Below are positions 1 to 6,141 of a DNA stretch of 11,112 nt, piece after piece. Origin of the DNA: Desulfitobacterium sp. (lineage in GTDB: Bacteria; Bacillota; Desulfitobacteriia; Desulfitobacteriales; Desulfitobacteriaceae); assembly GCA_012799495.1 (NCBI GenBank), contig JAAZLD010000096.1:1-11112 (forward strand), in the 5' to 3' direction. Position 1 is the first letter of the stretch. Each line of letters begins with the position of its first letter. The notes below the pieces were generated by a model that saw only the letters and a program-made list of their open reading frames with translations, had not been told where the DNA came from and searched no databases. A program made the position numbers and the translations under genes.

Positions 1-1
1 C

Positions 2-793
2 GGAGAAAATATTAAGATTGAGTATCAAAGTGCCCAAGGAGATCAATCAAACCTCAAAACCATCGCCAAAAAATATGTCAATGATAATCATGATTTGATT
101 ATTGCCATAGCCACACCTACAGCTCAAGCTGTAATATCTGAAACCAAAGATATCCCCATCGTCTTTTCAGCAGCCACAGATCCAGTAGGCTCTGGATTGG
201 TATCCAATCTTGAAAAACCCGGCGGCAATGTAACAGGTACTTCTGACCGAGTTTCTGCCAAAGATATCATGGAATTAGGAGAACAAATCACCCCCGGAAT
301 CGAAACTATCGGTGCCCTTTATAGTACAAGTGAAACTAACTCTAAGGCAGTAATTAATGACCTTAAGGCATATGCTGAAGAAAAGGGCTTAATAGTTGAA
401 GAAGCTACTGTCACTAATACCTCGGAAGTGCTCCAGGCAGTGAACTCCCTGGTAGGTAAGGTAGATGCAATTTTTATTCCCATTGACAATGCAGTAGCCA
501 GTGCCATGACAGCAGTAGCCCAAGCTGCCCAAAAAGCGAAAATTCCTGTTTATGTAGGTGCCGATTCCATGGTTCGGGATGGAGGATTGGCTACCTATGG
601 TATTAACTATAAGACCCTCGGTCAAGAAACTGCCAAAATGGCTATCGAAATCCTCAAAGGAGAAAACCCCGGGGATATCCCTGTGAAATCTATGACTGAT
701 ATAGAGATTTATTTGAACCAAAAAACCGCTGAAGCTATTGGAGTTCAATTTCCAGAAGAGATTTTAAGCAAAGCAGTTGAAGTTGTGGAATAA
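2..793 (+). CDS. ABC transporter substrate-binding protein, TrpX-like (ABC_sub_bind family), 5'-truncated by window edge
   Basis: The frame is open from base 2 to the TAA at 791-793, giving 263 residues. It continues upstream of the window, so the signal peptide and roughly the first 60-70 residues of a protein that is usually about 330 residues are missing. A TTG at 95 is internal, not a start. Family hallmarks are visible: an ATPTAQA stretch early on, then IPIVFSAATDPVGSGLV, then KPGGNVTG, which together mark the COG2984/ABC_sub_bind group of extracellular binding proteins. The family supplies ligand to a COG4120-type permease and a COG1101-type ATPase, and both follow at 1001 and 1934. In streptococci relatives called TrpX are linked to tryptophan uptake, but family members elsewhere have other or unknown substrates. 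The ligand here is therefore left open. A 207-nt gap containing degenerate repeats separates it from the permease. Confidence 0.9.
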   Translation, partial: GENIKIEYQSAQGDQSNLKTIAKKYVNDNHDLIIAIATPTAQAVISETKDIPIVFSAATDPVGSGLVSNLEKPGGNVTGTSDRVSAKDIMELGEQITPGIETIGALYSTSETNSKAVINDLKAYAEEKGLIVEEATVTNTSEVLQAVNSLVGKVDAIFIPIDNAVASAMTAVAQAAQKAKIPVYVGADSMVRDGGLATYGINYKTLGQETAKMAIEILKGENPGDIPVKSMTDIEIYLNQKTAEAIGVQFPEEILSKAVEVVE

Positions 794-877
794 CGAAATA
801 TCGGCATACCGAAACATTTAGTAATAGAACATTGGAAAAAACATTCAATACTGCGAAATAAGGGAAACAATAAACTA

Positions 878-970
878 ACGAAAAGAAATGTATAGTAATA
901 TTCGAAAGAACGTATTGAAATGCTCGAAAGAACGTATATTGATGTCTGAATGAATGTATAGTGTCATCTT
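878..970 (+). repeat. Degenerate ~22-nt tandem repeats between binding-protein and permease genes
   Basis: TCGAAAGAACGTAT occurs exactly at 902-915 and again at 924-937, a period of 22. A diverged unit precedes them (from about 878, CGAAAAGAAATGTATAGT) and another follows (from about 947, TGAATGAATGTATAGTG). AATGTATAGT itself recurs at 887-896 and 953-962. The units contain no obvious terminator. The last one ends just before the Shine-Dalgarno of the permease gene. The function is unknown; the units could be a spacer left by slippage. Confidence 0.55.
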
Positions 971-1000
971 GGTAGAATCGTAAAGGAGAGAAATACACCA

Positions 1001-1909
1001 ATGAGCTTCCAAGCAATTATCGGGACATTTGAATTAGGAATAATATACGGAATTATGGCTTTAGGGGTATTCCTGTCCTTCCGGACCCTGAATATGCCGG
1101 ATCTAACAGTAGATGGAAGCTTTGTTACTGGGGCTGCAGTATCTGTTGTTTTAAGTATGAGTGGCCACCCCATCTTAGGATTGATTTTGGCCTTTATTGC
1201 TGGTGGAGGAGCGGGCTGTATTACCGCTTTCCTCCACACCAAACTTAAAATCCAAGCCCTACTAGCAGGGATCCTGGCAATGCTCGCCCTTTACTCTATT
1301 AACTTAAAAATCATGAGTGGTAGAGCTAATATTGCCCTTTTAAACCAACCGACAGTCTTTAGTGAGTTTGAAAAGATAATAGGTGGAGATTATAGCAAAT
1401 TGATTTTAGCTAGCTTGATCGTTTTATTCTTGATTATTATCTTTTATCTTTTCTTAAACACAAGGCTAGGTTTCCTCCTTCGGGCCACAGGGGATAATGA
1501 CCAAATGGTTCGAGCCATGGGCGTGAATACAGATATGACCATCTTTGTTGGCCTAGGTATAGCTAATGCTTTCGTGGCTTTATGTGGTGCCTTATTGGCC
1601 CAATACCAATCCTATGTAGATGTTGGTATGGGGGTAGGAATGGTAGTTATCGCCCTAGCTTCAGTTATTATAGGGGAAGTGGTCTTTGGTATAAGCTCTC
1701 TAATGCGGCGACTATTTGCTGTAGTTCTAGGCTCCTGTCTTTATCGATTTTTCATTGCTATTGCTTTAGAACTAGGTTTACCTGCCGATGATTTAAAGCT
1801 TGTTTCAGCTCTTATCGTTGCCCTTGCTATATCAGCCCCCGTTCTAAAAGAACATTATAACCGTCTCAAAAGAAAGTATAGCCCCACGAAACCACCTGCC
1901 TCAAAATAA
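1001..1909 (+). CDS. ABC transporter permease, TrpY-like (BPD_transp_2 family)
   Basis: This is a 302-residue inner-membrane permease of the branched-chain amino acid/BMP type (PF02653, COG4120), close to the usual length of about 290-310. About eight or nine hydrophobic segments are visible, at roughly residues 8-28, 38-56, 58-78, 87-105, 133-152, 180-200, 208-229, 238-257 and 265-282. The cytoplasmic coupling region LGFLLRATGDNDQMVRAMGV (156-175) fits the family pattern of an LRA.G.N segment followed by A..MG. The start is supported by AAAGGAGAG at 982-990, ten bases upstream of ATG. The C-terminal tail is basic, as expected for a cytoplasmic end. It lies between the binding protein and the ATPase of the same importer, and the ATPase gene follows after 24 bases. 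Substrate is not predictable from the sequence alone. Confidence 0.92.
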   Translation: MSFQAIIGTFELGIIYGIMALGVFLSFRTLNMPDLTVDGSFVTGAAVSVVLSMSGHPILGLILAFIAGGGAGCITAFLHTKLKIQALLAGILAMLALYSINLKIMSGRANIALLNQPTVFSEFEKIIGGDYSKLILASLIVLFLIIIFYLFLNTRLGFLLRATGDNDQMVRAMGVNTDMTIFVGLGIANAFVALCGALLAQYQSYVDVGMGVGMVVIALASVIIGEVVFGISSLMRRLFAVVLGSCLYRFFIAIALELGLPADDLKLVSALIVALAISAPVLKEHYNRLKRKYSPTKPPASK

Positions 1910-1933
1910 ACCAGTGAAAGGAGTGACCCTTCC

Positions 1934-2728
1934 ATGCTGAAATTAGCAGGAGTAAGTAAAACCTTTAGTATTGGCAGTATCAACGAAAAACGAGCATTGG
2001 ACCGGGTGGATCTTTCACTGAAACCTGGTGAATTTGTCACAGTTATAGGTGGCAATGGAGCTGGAAAATCCACTCTTTTTAACTGCATATCAGGAATGTA
2101 TGAAATTGAAGAAGGACAAATCATTCTCGACGGAATGGACATTACAAACCAACCGGAATACAAACGTTCTCGCTATATCGGCAGGGTATTTCAGGATCCT
2201 CTAAAGGGAACAGCCTTTGATATGACCATTGAGCAAAACTTGGCTATCGCCTTAGGAAAAGGACAGCCAGCAGACTTTCGCCCAGGCGTGACCAAGAAAA
2301 ATATTAAGTATCTTCAAGAACGCCTGGCTTTACTGGACCTAGGATTGGAAGATCGGATGAAAGATAAAGTAGGTCTTCTATCAGGAGGACAGCGCCAAGC
2401 TTTAACCCTTTTAATGGCCACCTTAGTCAAGCCAAAGCTCCTTTTACTTGATGAGCACACAGCAGCTTTAGACCCAGCCATAGCTAAAAAAGTTATGGAG
2501 CTTACTCGCCAACTTGTGGAAAAAGAGAACCTTTCCACTTTAATGATTACCCATAATATGAAAGCATCTTTGGAATTCGGTACTCGCACCATTATGATGC
2601 ACGATGGCAAGATCATCATGGACATTAAAGGGGAAGAAAGAAATACCATGACAGTAGATAAGCTCATCGCCCAATTCGAAAAACGCAGTGGCACAGCCTT
2701 AGAAAACGACCGCATGCTTTTAAGTTAA
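1934..2728 (+). CDS. ABC transporter ATP-binding protein, TrpZ-like
   Basis: This 264-residue ATPase powers the importer encoded by the two preceding genes. All nucleotide-binding motifs are intact: Walker A GGNGAGKST (39-47), Q-loop VFQDP (85-89), signature LSGGQRQ (149-155), Walker B LLLLDE (169-174) with the D-loop at about 180, and switch histidine H207 in ITHN. The Walker B is followed by HTAALDP rather than the more common PTSALDP. H in this position is usual for the COG1101 group and separates it from the polar amino acid ATPase at 4937. The start is supported by AAAGGAG at 1917-1923, ten bases before ATG. It is the last gene of the operon; an intrinsic terminator overlaps the stop codon. 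Confidence 0.93.
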   Translation: MLKLAGVSKTFSIGSINEKRALDRVDLSLKPGEFVTVIGGNGAGKSTLFNCISGMYEIEEGQIILDGMDITNQPEYKRSRYIGRVFQDPLKGTAFDMTIEQNLAIALGKGQPADFRPGVTKKNIKYLQERLALLDLGLEDRMKDKVGLLSGGQRQALTLLMATLVKPKLLLLDEHTAALDPAIAKKVMELTRQLVEKENLSTLMITHNMKASLEFGTRTIMMHDGKIIMDIKGEERNTMTVDKLIAQFEKRSGTALENDRMLLS

Positions 2729-2755
2729 GAGGTTTCCTTAGGAAGCCTCTTTTTT
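2728..2755 (+). terminator. Rho-independent terminator of the first ABC operon
   Basis: A 10-bp stem (2728-2737 with 2741-2750, one G-T wobble) closes a 3-nt TTA loop and is followed directly by a run of six T. The left arm begins at the last base of the ATPase stop codon. This is a tight, canonical intrinsic terminator. Confidence 0.92.
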
Positions 2756-2788
2756 GTTTCGTCCTTATCTGGAGATTCCGCCTCGGCC

Positions 2789-2809
2789 AAAGTGTCCACC
2801 GGACACTTT
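2789..2809. repeat. Perfect 9-bp palindrome, possible dispersed repeat
   Basis: AAAGTGTCC and GGACACTTT form a perfect 9-bp inverted repeat around a 3-nt ACC loop. There is no T-run on either side, so it is not a conventional terminator. It lies between the terminator of one operon and the promoter region of the next, a typical position for a dispersed palindromic element. It differs in sequence from the GTGTGCCA...TGGCAC repeats found from 8886 onward. Only one copy is present in the window. Confidence 0.5.
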
Positions 2810-2918
2810 CGTGCTCTCTCCTATATAATAAGCCTCCTAAATACTGAGATCCTATAAAAAAAGCCGCAAAGTAAAGAATGAGGCAGGAAGCTTGCCTTAT
2901 TTAAGATTATTGAACAAG

Positions 2919-2948
2919 TTTAACATTTTACCTCTTTAGCATGTTAAA
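2919..2948. promoter_or_regulatory. Inverted repeat, candidate operator of the amino acid ABC operon
   Basis: TTTAACAT (2919-2926) and ATGTTAAA (2941-2948) form a perfect 8-bp inverted repeat with a 14-nt spacer. It overlaps the -35 region of the candidate promoter at 2927-2955, where a repressor or activator could act. No known regulator can be assigned by eye. Confidence 0.35.
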
Positions 2949-2955
2949 GTAAAAT
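2927..2955 (+). promoter_or_regulatory. Candidate sigma-A promoter for the amino acid ABC operon
   Basis: TTTACC (2927-2932, four of six matches to TTGACA) is separated by 17 bases from TAAAAT (2950-2955, five of six matches to TATAAT). Transcription would start near 2962, leaving a leader of about 150 nt before the binding-protein gene. In A+T-rich DNA such matches are common, so support is moderate at best. Confidence 0.35.
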
Positions 2956-2958
2956 AAC

Positions 2959-3080
2959 CTTTGAAGAGCCTATACGGATAATACTTAAAAGAGGAAATTT
3001 ACCTAGAATGATTTCCGGATAAAATAAAAGTTTAAACAGATTTGGAATAGCTAGGTAAGTAAAACAAAGCTCTTGCAAAG
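2959..3080 (+). ncRNA. Candidate structured 5' leader RNA of the amino acid ABC operon
   Basis: CTTTGAAGAGC (2959-2969) can pair with GCTCTTGCAAAG (3069-3080) in 11 base pairs interrupted by one bulged G (3075). Nested inside, ATTTACCTAG (2997-3006) pairs with CTAGGTAAGT (3051-3060) in 10 pairs including one wobble. GGAAAT (2993-2998) with ATTTCC (3011-3016) is an alternative helix that competes with the inner one. The right arm of the outer helix ends about 15 nt before the Shine-Dalgarno. If transcription starts near 2962, the outer helix loses its first few pairs. The signature motifs of T-box, SAM, lysine, glycine and c-di-GMP leaders were looked for and not seen. This may be a new cis-regulatory RNA or chance pairing. 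Confidence 0.3.
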
Positions 3081-3110
3081 AAAAAGAAGGAAGCAAAGGA
3101 GAGGTATCAC

Positions 3111-3938
3111 ATGAAGAAGTTTTTAGCCACGGGATTGGCTGTGGTCTTATCAGGACTACTACTTGTAGGCTGTGGTAGTTCAGGTACAGCAGGTGAACAA
3201 AATGATCCAGGTACAGAACCCACTAATGGAGATCAAGGAGCTGTTCAAGAAAAGCTTGTTATGGGCTTAGATGACACATTTGCTCCTATGGGTTTTAGAG
3301 ATGACAATGGAAATTTAGTGGGCTTTGATATTGACTTGGCCGAAAAAGTAGCAGAACGTTTAGGTACGGAAGTGGAGTTCAAACCTATCGAGTGGGCATC
3401 AAAAGAAGTGGAATTGAACACTAATAAGATCGATATGATCTGGAATGCTCTGACCATCACTGAAGAACGGAAAAAAGAGATTCTTTTTACCGAGCCTTAT
3501 ATGAGCAATAGACAAGTTATTGTAGTTGCTGCTGATTCAGATATTCAGACTAAAGCTGATTTAGCTGGAAAAGTTGTTGGTACTCAAGAAGGAAGCTCTA
3601 GTATTGACGCTATGAAAGCTGAAGAAGAAATCTTTAATACCTTTAAAGATGATCTAAAGACTTACCCTGATTATGTAGCAGCATTAAATGACCTGTCTGT
3701 AGGCCGTCTGGATGCCATGGTAGGGGACGAAGTAGTTAGCCGTTATTATATGAGTAAAAAACCTGGTGAGTATAGAGTTCTAGATGAAGATTTTGGTGAC
3801 GAAGATTATGGTGTAGGATTCCGCTTAAGTGATACTGAACTTCGGGATCAAGTACAAGAAGCCCTCGACGAGTTGAAGGCTGAAGGAGTATTTACAGAAC
3901 TCTCAGAGAAGTGGTTCGGCGAGGATATTTTCCAATAA
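3111..3938 (+). CDS. Polar amino acid ABC transporter substrate-binding lipoprotein (SBP_bac_3)
   Basis: This 275-residue family 3 binding protein (PF00497) would be anchored outside the cytoplasmic membrane. The N-terminus has a basic start, a hydrophobic core and a lipobox LLVGC with Cys21 as the predicted lipidated residue. A Gly/Asn/Asp-rich linker follows (about 22-45). The binding domain opens with LVMGLDDTFAPMGF and GFDIDLAEKVAERLG (about 71-85). ITEERKK supplies R120, the position that normally holds the ligand alpha-carboxylate. DAMVGD (201-206) supplies the acidic residue that usually holds the alpha-amino group. The ligand side-chain specificity cannot be read. The start is supported by AAAGGAGAGG about 8-10 bases upstream. 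Permease and ATPase follow at 4170 and 4937. A terminator lies between this gene and the permease, consistent with the common excess of binding protein over membrane parts. Confidence 0.94.
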   Translation: MKKFLATGLAVVLSGLLLVGCGSSGTAGEQNDPGTEPTNGDQGAVQEKLVMGLDDTFAPMGFRDDNGNLVGFDIDLAEKVAERLGTEVEFKPIEWASKEVELNTNKIDMIWNALTITEERKKEILFTEPYMSNRQVIVVAADSDIQTKADLAGKVVGTQEGSSSIDAMKAEEEIFNTFKDDLKTYPDYVAALNDLSVGRLDAMVGDEVVSRYYMSKKPGEYRVLDEDFGDEDYGVGFRLSDTELRDQVQEALDELKAEGVFTELSEKWFGEDIFQ

Positions 3939-3981
3939 GGTGAATTGTACAAAGGTGAATCGTACAAAGGAGAATTGAACA
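3937..3981 (+). repeat. Three tandem 15-bp repeats after the binding-protein gene
   Basis: The units are AAGGTGAATTGTACA (3937-3951), AAGGTGAATCGTACA (3952-3966) and AAGGAGAATTGAACA (3967-3981). The first starts inside the stop codon. Each carries a Shine-Dalgarno-like AAGGTGA or AAGGAGA. No convincing gene follows (only a 15-codon reading frame at 3984 that runs through the terminator), so the translation-like motif may be incidental. It could equally be an mRNA 3'-end feature of the binding-protein transcript. Confidence 0.7.
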
Positions 3982-3990
3982 GCATGGATA

Positions 3991-4019
3991 GGCTGATGGA
4001 ATTTCCATTAGCCTTTTTT
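3991..4019 (+). terminator. Intrinsic terminator between binding protein and permease genes
   Basis: GGCTGATGGA (3991-4000) pairs with TCCATTAGCC (4004-4013) in ten pairs with one wobble and a 3-nt loop, followed by six T (4014-4019). Its position inside the operon suggests partial termination, so that more binding protein than permease is made. Alternatively the permease and ATPase genes have their own promoter. Confidence 0.88.
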
Positions 4020-4116
4020 CTGACATATTAGAGATATTCGATATCTTAGAGATAGTCATCGTCACACCAGATGGACCGGTGCTACCTTGTAATCGCGAAG
4101 ACATTAGATGACATTA

Positions 4117-4122
4117 TATAAT
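4117..4122 (+). promoter_or_regulatory. Isolated TATAAT, possible -10 for the permease-ATPase genes
   Basis: A perfect TATAAT lies 47 bases before the permease start and downstream of the internal terminator. No acceptable -35 hexamer lies 16-18 bases upstream (TTGTAA at 4087-4092 is 24 bases away), so this promoter would be weak or activator-dependent. Support is low. Confidence 0.25.
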
Positions 4123-4169
4123 AAGCAAAAGCATATTTAATATCAGGACTAGGGAGAGAACGAAAAGAA

Positions 4170-4883
4170 ATGGACTACATTTTTAATATTCTTGATCAAT
4201 TGCTAATTAGTACCCAAGATACATTTAGCTATATTTTTAGAATCCTTCCTGCCATGGTAGATGGCACAAAAGTTACCTTGATGATGTTTTTTGCAACTAT
4301 TGCATTATCTCTTCCCTTAGGATTGCTTCTTTCCTTAGGAAGGATTTCTCGCTTTCGTTTACTCAACTCAGCTATCGGAGTATATATTTGGCTATTCCGT
4401 GGGACACCTTTGATGCTCCAATTGCTCTTTGTTTACTTTGGTTTGCCAATTATCCCTGTAATTGGTGAAGTCCTGGTATTAACGGCTTTTCAAGCAGCCT
4501 TGTTAGCTTTTGTTCTTAACTATGCTGCTTACTTTGCGGAAATTTTCCGAGGTGGTATCCAATCCATCGAACGGGGACAGTATGAAGGTGCCAAAGCCCT
4601 TGGCATGACTTACGCCCAAATGATGCGCCGGATTATTTTACCTCAAGTGATCAAAAGGGTATTACCACCTGTTAGTAATGAAACTATAACCTTAGTTAAG
4701 GATACCTCTCTCATATATGTTCTTGCTATGAACGATCTACTACGAACTGCTCGAGGTTTGGTTCAACGGGACTTCTCTTTGACCCCCTTTATCGTTGCAG
4801 GTGTCTTCTATCTCTTGATGACTTTTGTCTTAACGAAAATATTTGCCAGACTGGAAAAACGCTATGCAGTTTATGATGAATAA
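4170..4883 (+). CDS. Polar amino acid ABC transporter permease (HisM/GlnP type)
   Basis: This 237-residue permease of the BPD_transp_1 class (His/Glu/Gln/Arg/opine subfamily) is of normal length. Hydrophobic spans lie at about residues 33-56, 64-78, 82-100, 101-125 and 205-226. IWLFRGTPLMLQLLFVYFGLP (73-93) is the typical FRGTPLL.QL region of this subfamily. The EAA loop, which docks on the ATPase, is EGAKALGMTYAQMMRRIILP (139-158). The ATG is preceded by AGGGAGAG at 4151-4158. It works with the binding protein at 3111 and the ATPase at 4937. Only one permease gene is present, so the channel is probably a homodimer. Confidence 0.94.
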   Translation: MDYIFNILDQLLISTQDTFSYIFRILPAMVDGTKVTLMMFFATIALSLPLGLLLSLGRISRFRLLNSAIGVYIWLFRGTPLMLQLLFVYFGLPIIPVIGEVLVLTAFQAALLAFVLNYAAYFAEIFRGGIQSIERGQYEGAKALGMTYAQMMRRIILPQVIKRVLPPVSNETITLVKDTSLIYVLAMNDLLRTARGLVQRDFSLTPFIVAGVFYLLMTFVLTKIFARLEKRYAVYDE

Positions 4884-4925
4884 CAGGTTGAGAAGAGATA
4901 TTAGGTTGTATGTATTTGTCTATTA

Positions 4926-4940
4926 GAGGAGTATAGGTGA
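4926..4940 (+). promoter_or_regulatory. Ribosome-binding region that leaves the ATPase start ambiguous
   Basis: GAGGAG (4926-4931) is five bases from GTG 4937. AGGTGA (4935-4940) lies five bases before ATG 4946 and eleven before ATG 4952. The first pairing favours the GTG start. Comparison with relatives, which usually begin at the equivalent of MISAEKIYKSF, favours ATG 4952. The difference is only five residues. Confidence 0.5.
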
Positions 4941-5710
4941 ACATTATGAAAATGATTAGTGCGGAAAAAATCTATAAAAGTTTTGATGAATTGGAAGTCC
5001 TCAAAGGGGTTTCTCTAGATGTTGAAAAAGGGGAAGTAGTAGCGATTATCGGTCCCTCAGGCTCAGGTAAAAGTACTTTTCTTCGCTGTATGAACAGATT
5101 AGAGCTTATCGATGGAGGAAGCATTACCATTGGAGGAGATCAATTAGTAAGTACTACGAGTGATGGTAAAGTGGTTTATGTTGAAGAGGCAAAAGCTAGG
5201 ATGATCTGCCGCCGGACAGGGATGGTTTTTCAGCATTTTAACTTATTCCCCCATTTAACTGTTTTAGAAAATGTTATTGAAGCACCAATGACTGTCAAAG
5301 GGATCAAAAAAGAAGAGATTATACCAGAAGCTAAAGAGCTTCTCCGGAAAGTTGGCTTAGATGATAAATTAGATAGCTATCCCTCTCGCCTTTCAGGAGG
5401 CCAAAAACAAAGGGTTGCTATTGCCCGGGCTTTAGCCATGAAGCCTGATATTATGCTTTTTGATGAACCTACTTCAGCCCTAGATCCTGAACTTACTGGT
5501 GAAGTATTGAAATCCATACGCCAATTAGCTGAAGAACATATGACTATGATAGTGGTTACTCATGAAATGGGATTTGCCCAGGATGTAGCTAACCGGGTAA
5601 TCTTCATGGATAAAGGAGAAATCATCGAAGAAGGAACACCAGAGGAGGTCTTTGGTAACCCACAACATCAAAGAACTCAAGCTTTTCTCAATCATTTAAG
5701 TGCAAGATAA
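4937..5710 (+). CDS. Polar amino acid ABC transporter ATP-binding protein (GlnQ/HisP type)
   Basis: This 257-residue ATPase (counted from GTG 4937; ATG 4946 or 4952 are alternatives) energises the importer of the two preceding genes. Motifs are complete: Walker A GPSGSGKST (39-47), Q-loop FQHFNLFPH (98-106), signature LSGGQKQR (152-159), Walker B IMLFDEP (172-178), D-loop SALD (180-183) and switch H209 in VVTHEMGFA. FQHFNLFPHLTVLENV and THEMGFAQDVANRVIFMD are diagnostic of the polar amino acid subfamily. Between the Walker A and Q-loop there is a somewhat longer segment (about 68-94), as in HisP-like members. It follows the permease after 53 bases without a terminator. A hairpin at 5747-5774 probably ends the transcript. 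Confidence 0.94.
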   Translation: MNIMKMISAEKIYKSFDELEVLKGVSLDVEKGEVVAIIGPSGSGKSTFLRCMNRLELIDGGSITIGGDQLVSTTSDGKVVYVEEAKARMICRRTGMVFQHFNLFPHLTVLENVIEAPMTVKGIKKEEIIPEAKELLRKVGLDDKLDSYPSRLSGGQKQRVAIARALAMKPDIMLFDEPTSALDPELTGEVLKSIRQLAEEHMTMIVVTHEMGFAQDVANRVIFMDKGEIIEEGTPEEVFGNPQHQRTQAFLNHLSAR

Positions 5711-5746
5711 GATTATTTTATAAAACTTCATTTTAAACGCTATTTT

Positions 5747-5774
5747 AAGCCACCATTATTTAATGGATGGCTTT
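5747..5774 (+). terminator. Probable terminator of the amino acid ABC operon
   Basis: AAGCCACCATT (5747-5757) pairs with AATGGATGGCTT (5762-5773) in 11 pairs with one bulged A and a 4-nt loop. The following tract, TTTAATTATT when read from the end of the stem, is T-rich but broken. The stem is good and the tail mediocre. Confidence 0.55.
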
Positions 5775-6141
5775 AATTATTGGGATTTCTATGGTAGAAT
5801 AACAGAAAATTCGGAAAACAATACCGAGAGGGGTTCTAGTGGGAGTAGTTATTATCATTTTCCAAAATTAAGGGCATAAAGTACTATTAAAATAGAGAAA
5901 TATCTAAATATTAAAAAGGAAAAGTACATTTTTTAGCGAATATATAATATACTTTATTTCAACTTAATCTAAATACTAAGTAAAAACTCATCTACTTAAT
6001 GAAAAAGATTACTTTAACTATGGAATAAATTACATTAAACCTTCTTATTTTATATATAGACTAAATAAGAGTAATTCCTAAATGTGAATGTGAAGTCTTG
6101 GACCCTATTTTCCGTTCTAAAAAGAAGGAGTGAGTTAAGAG
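5775..6141 (+). other. Long A+T-rich non-coding stretch before the diguanylate cyclase gene
   Basis: No convincing gene is seen here. TGGTAGAAT at 5792-5800 resembles an extended -10 promoter (TG-N-TAGAAT) but has a poor -35. Short frames at 5839-5871 (GTG, 10 codons, after GAGAGGGG) and 5999-6028 (ATG, 9 codons, no ribosome site) are not supported as genes. TATAAT also occurs at 5943-5948 and a TATATA at 6053-6058, either of which could serve the cyclase gene, but no good -35 partners are visible. No known riboswitch signature was recognised. Confidence 0.5.

Noticed and set aside
319..748. Minus-strand frames of 62 and 119 codons
   Set aside because: They overlap the binding-protein coding sequence, show no family features and lack ribosome sites.
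2756..3110. T-box, lysine, SAM, glycine or c-di-GMP riboswitch
   Set aside because: The conserved core sequences of these classes were looked for and not found; only unassigned helices remain.
3984..4031. 15-codon frame (ATG) after the third 15-bp repeat, with AAGGAG 11 bases upstream
   Set aside because: It runs through the terminator stem and T-run and ends just after them. The encoded peptide is explained by the hairpin sequence, and transcripts would mostly stop inside it.
5839..5871. 10-codon GTG frame after GAGAGGGG, downstream of an extended -10-like sequence
   Set aside because: Too short to recognise, no terminator or partner gene, and a GTG start in A+T-rich DNA makes chance likely.
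5999..6028. 9-codon frame starting MKKITLTME
   Set aside because: The start looks gene-like, but there is no Shine-Dalgarno and a stop follows immediately. No continuation in another frame was noticed.
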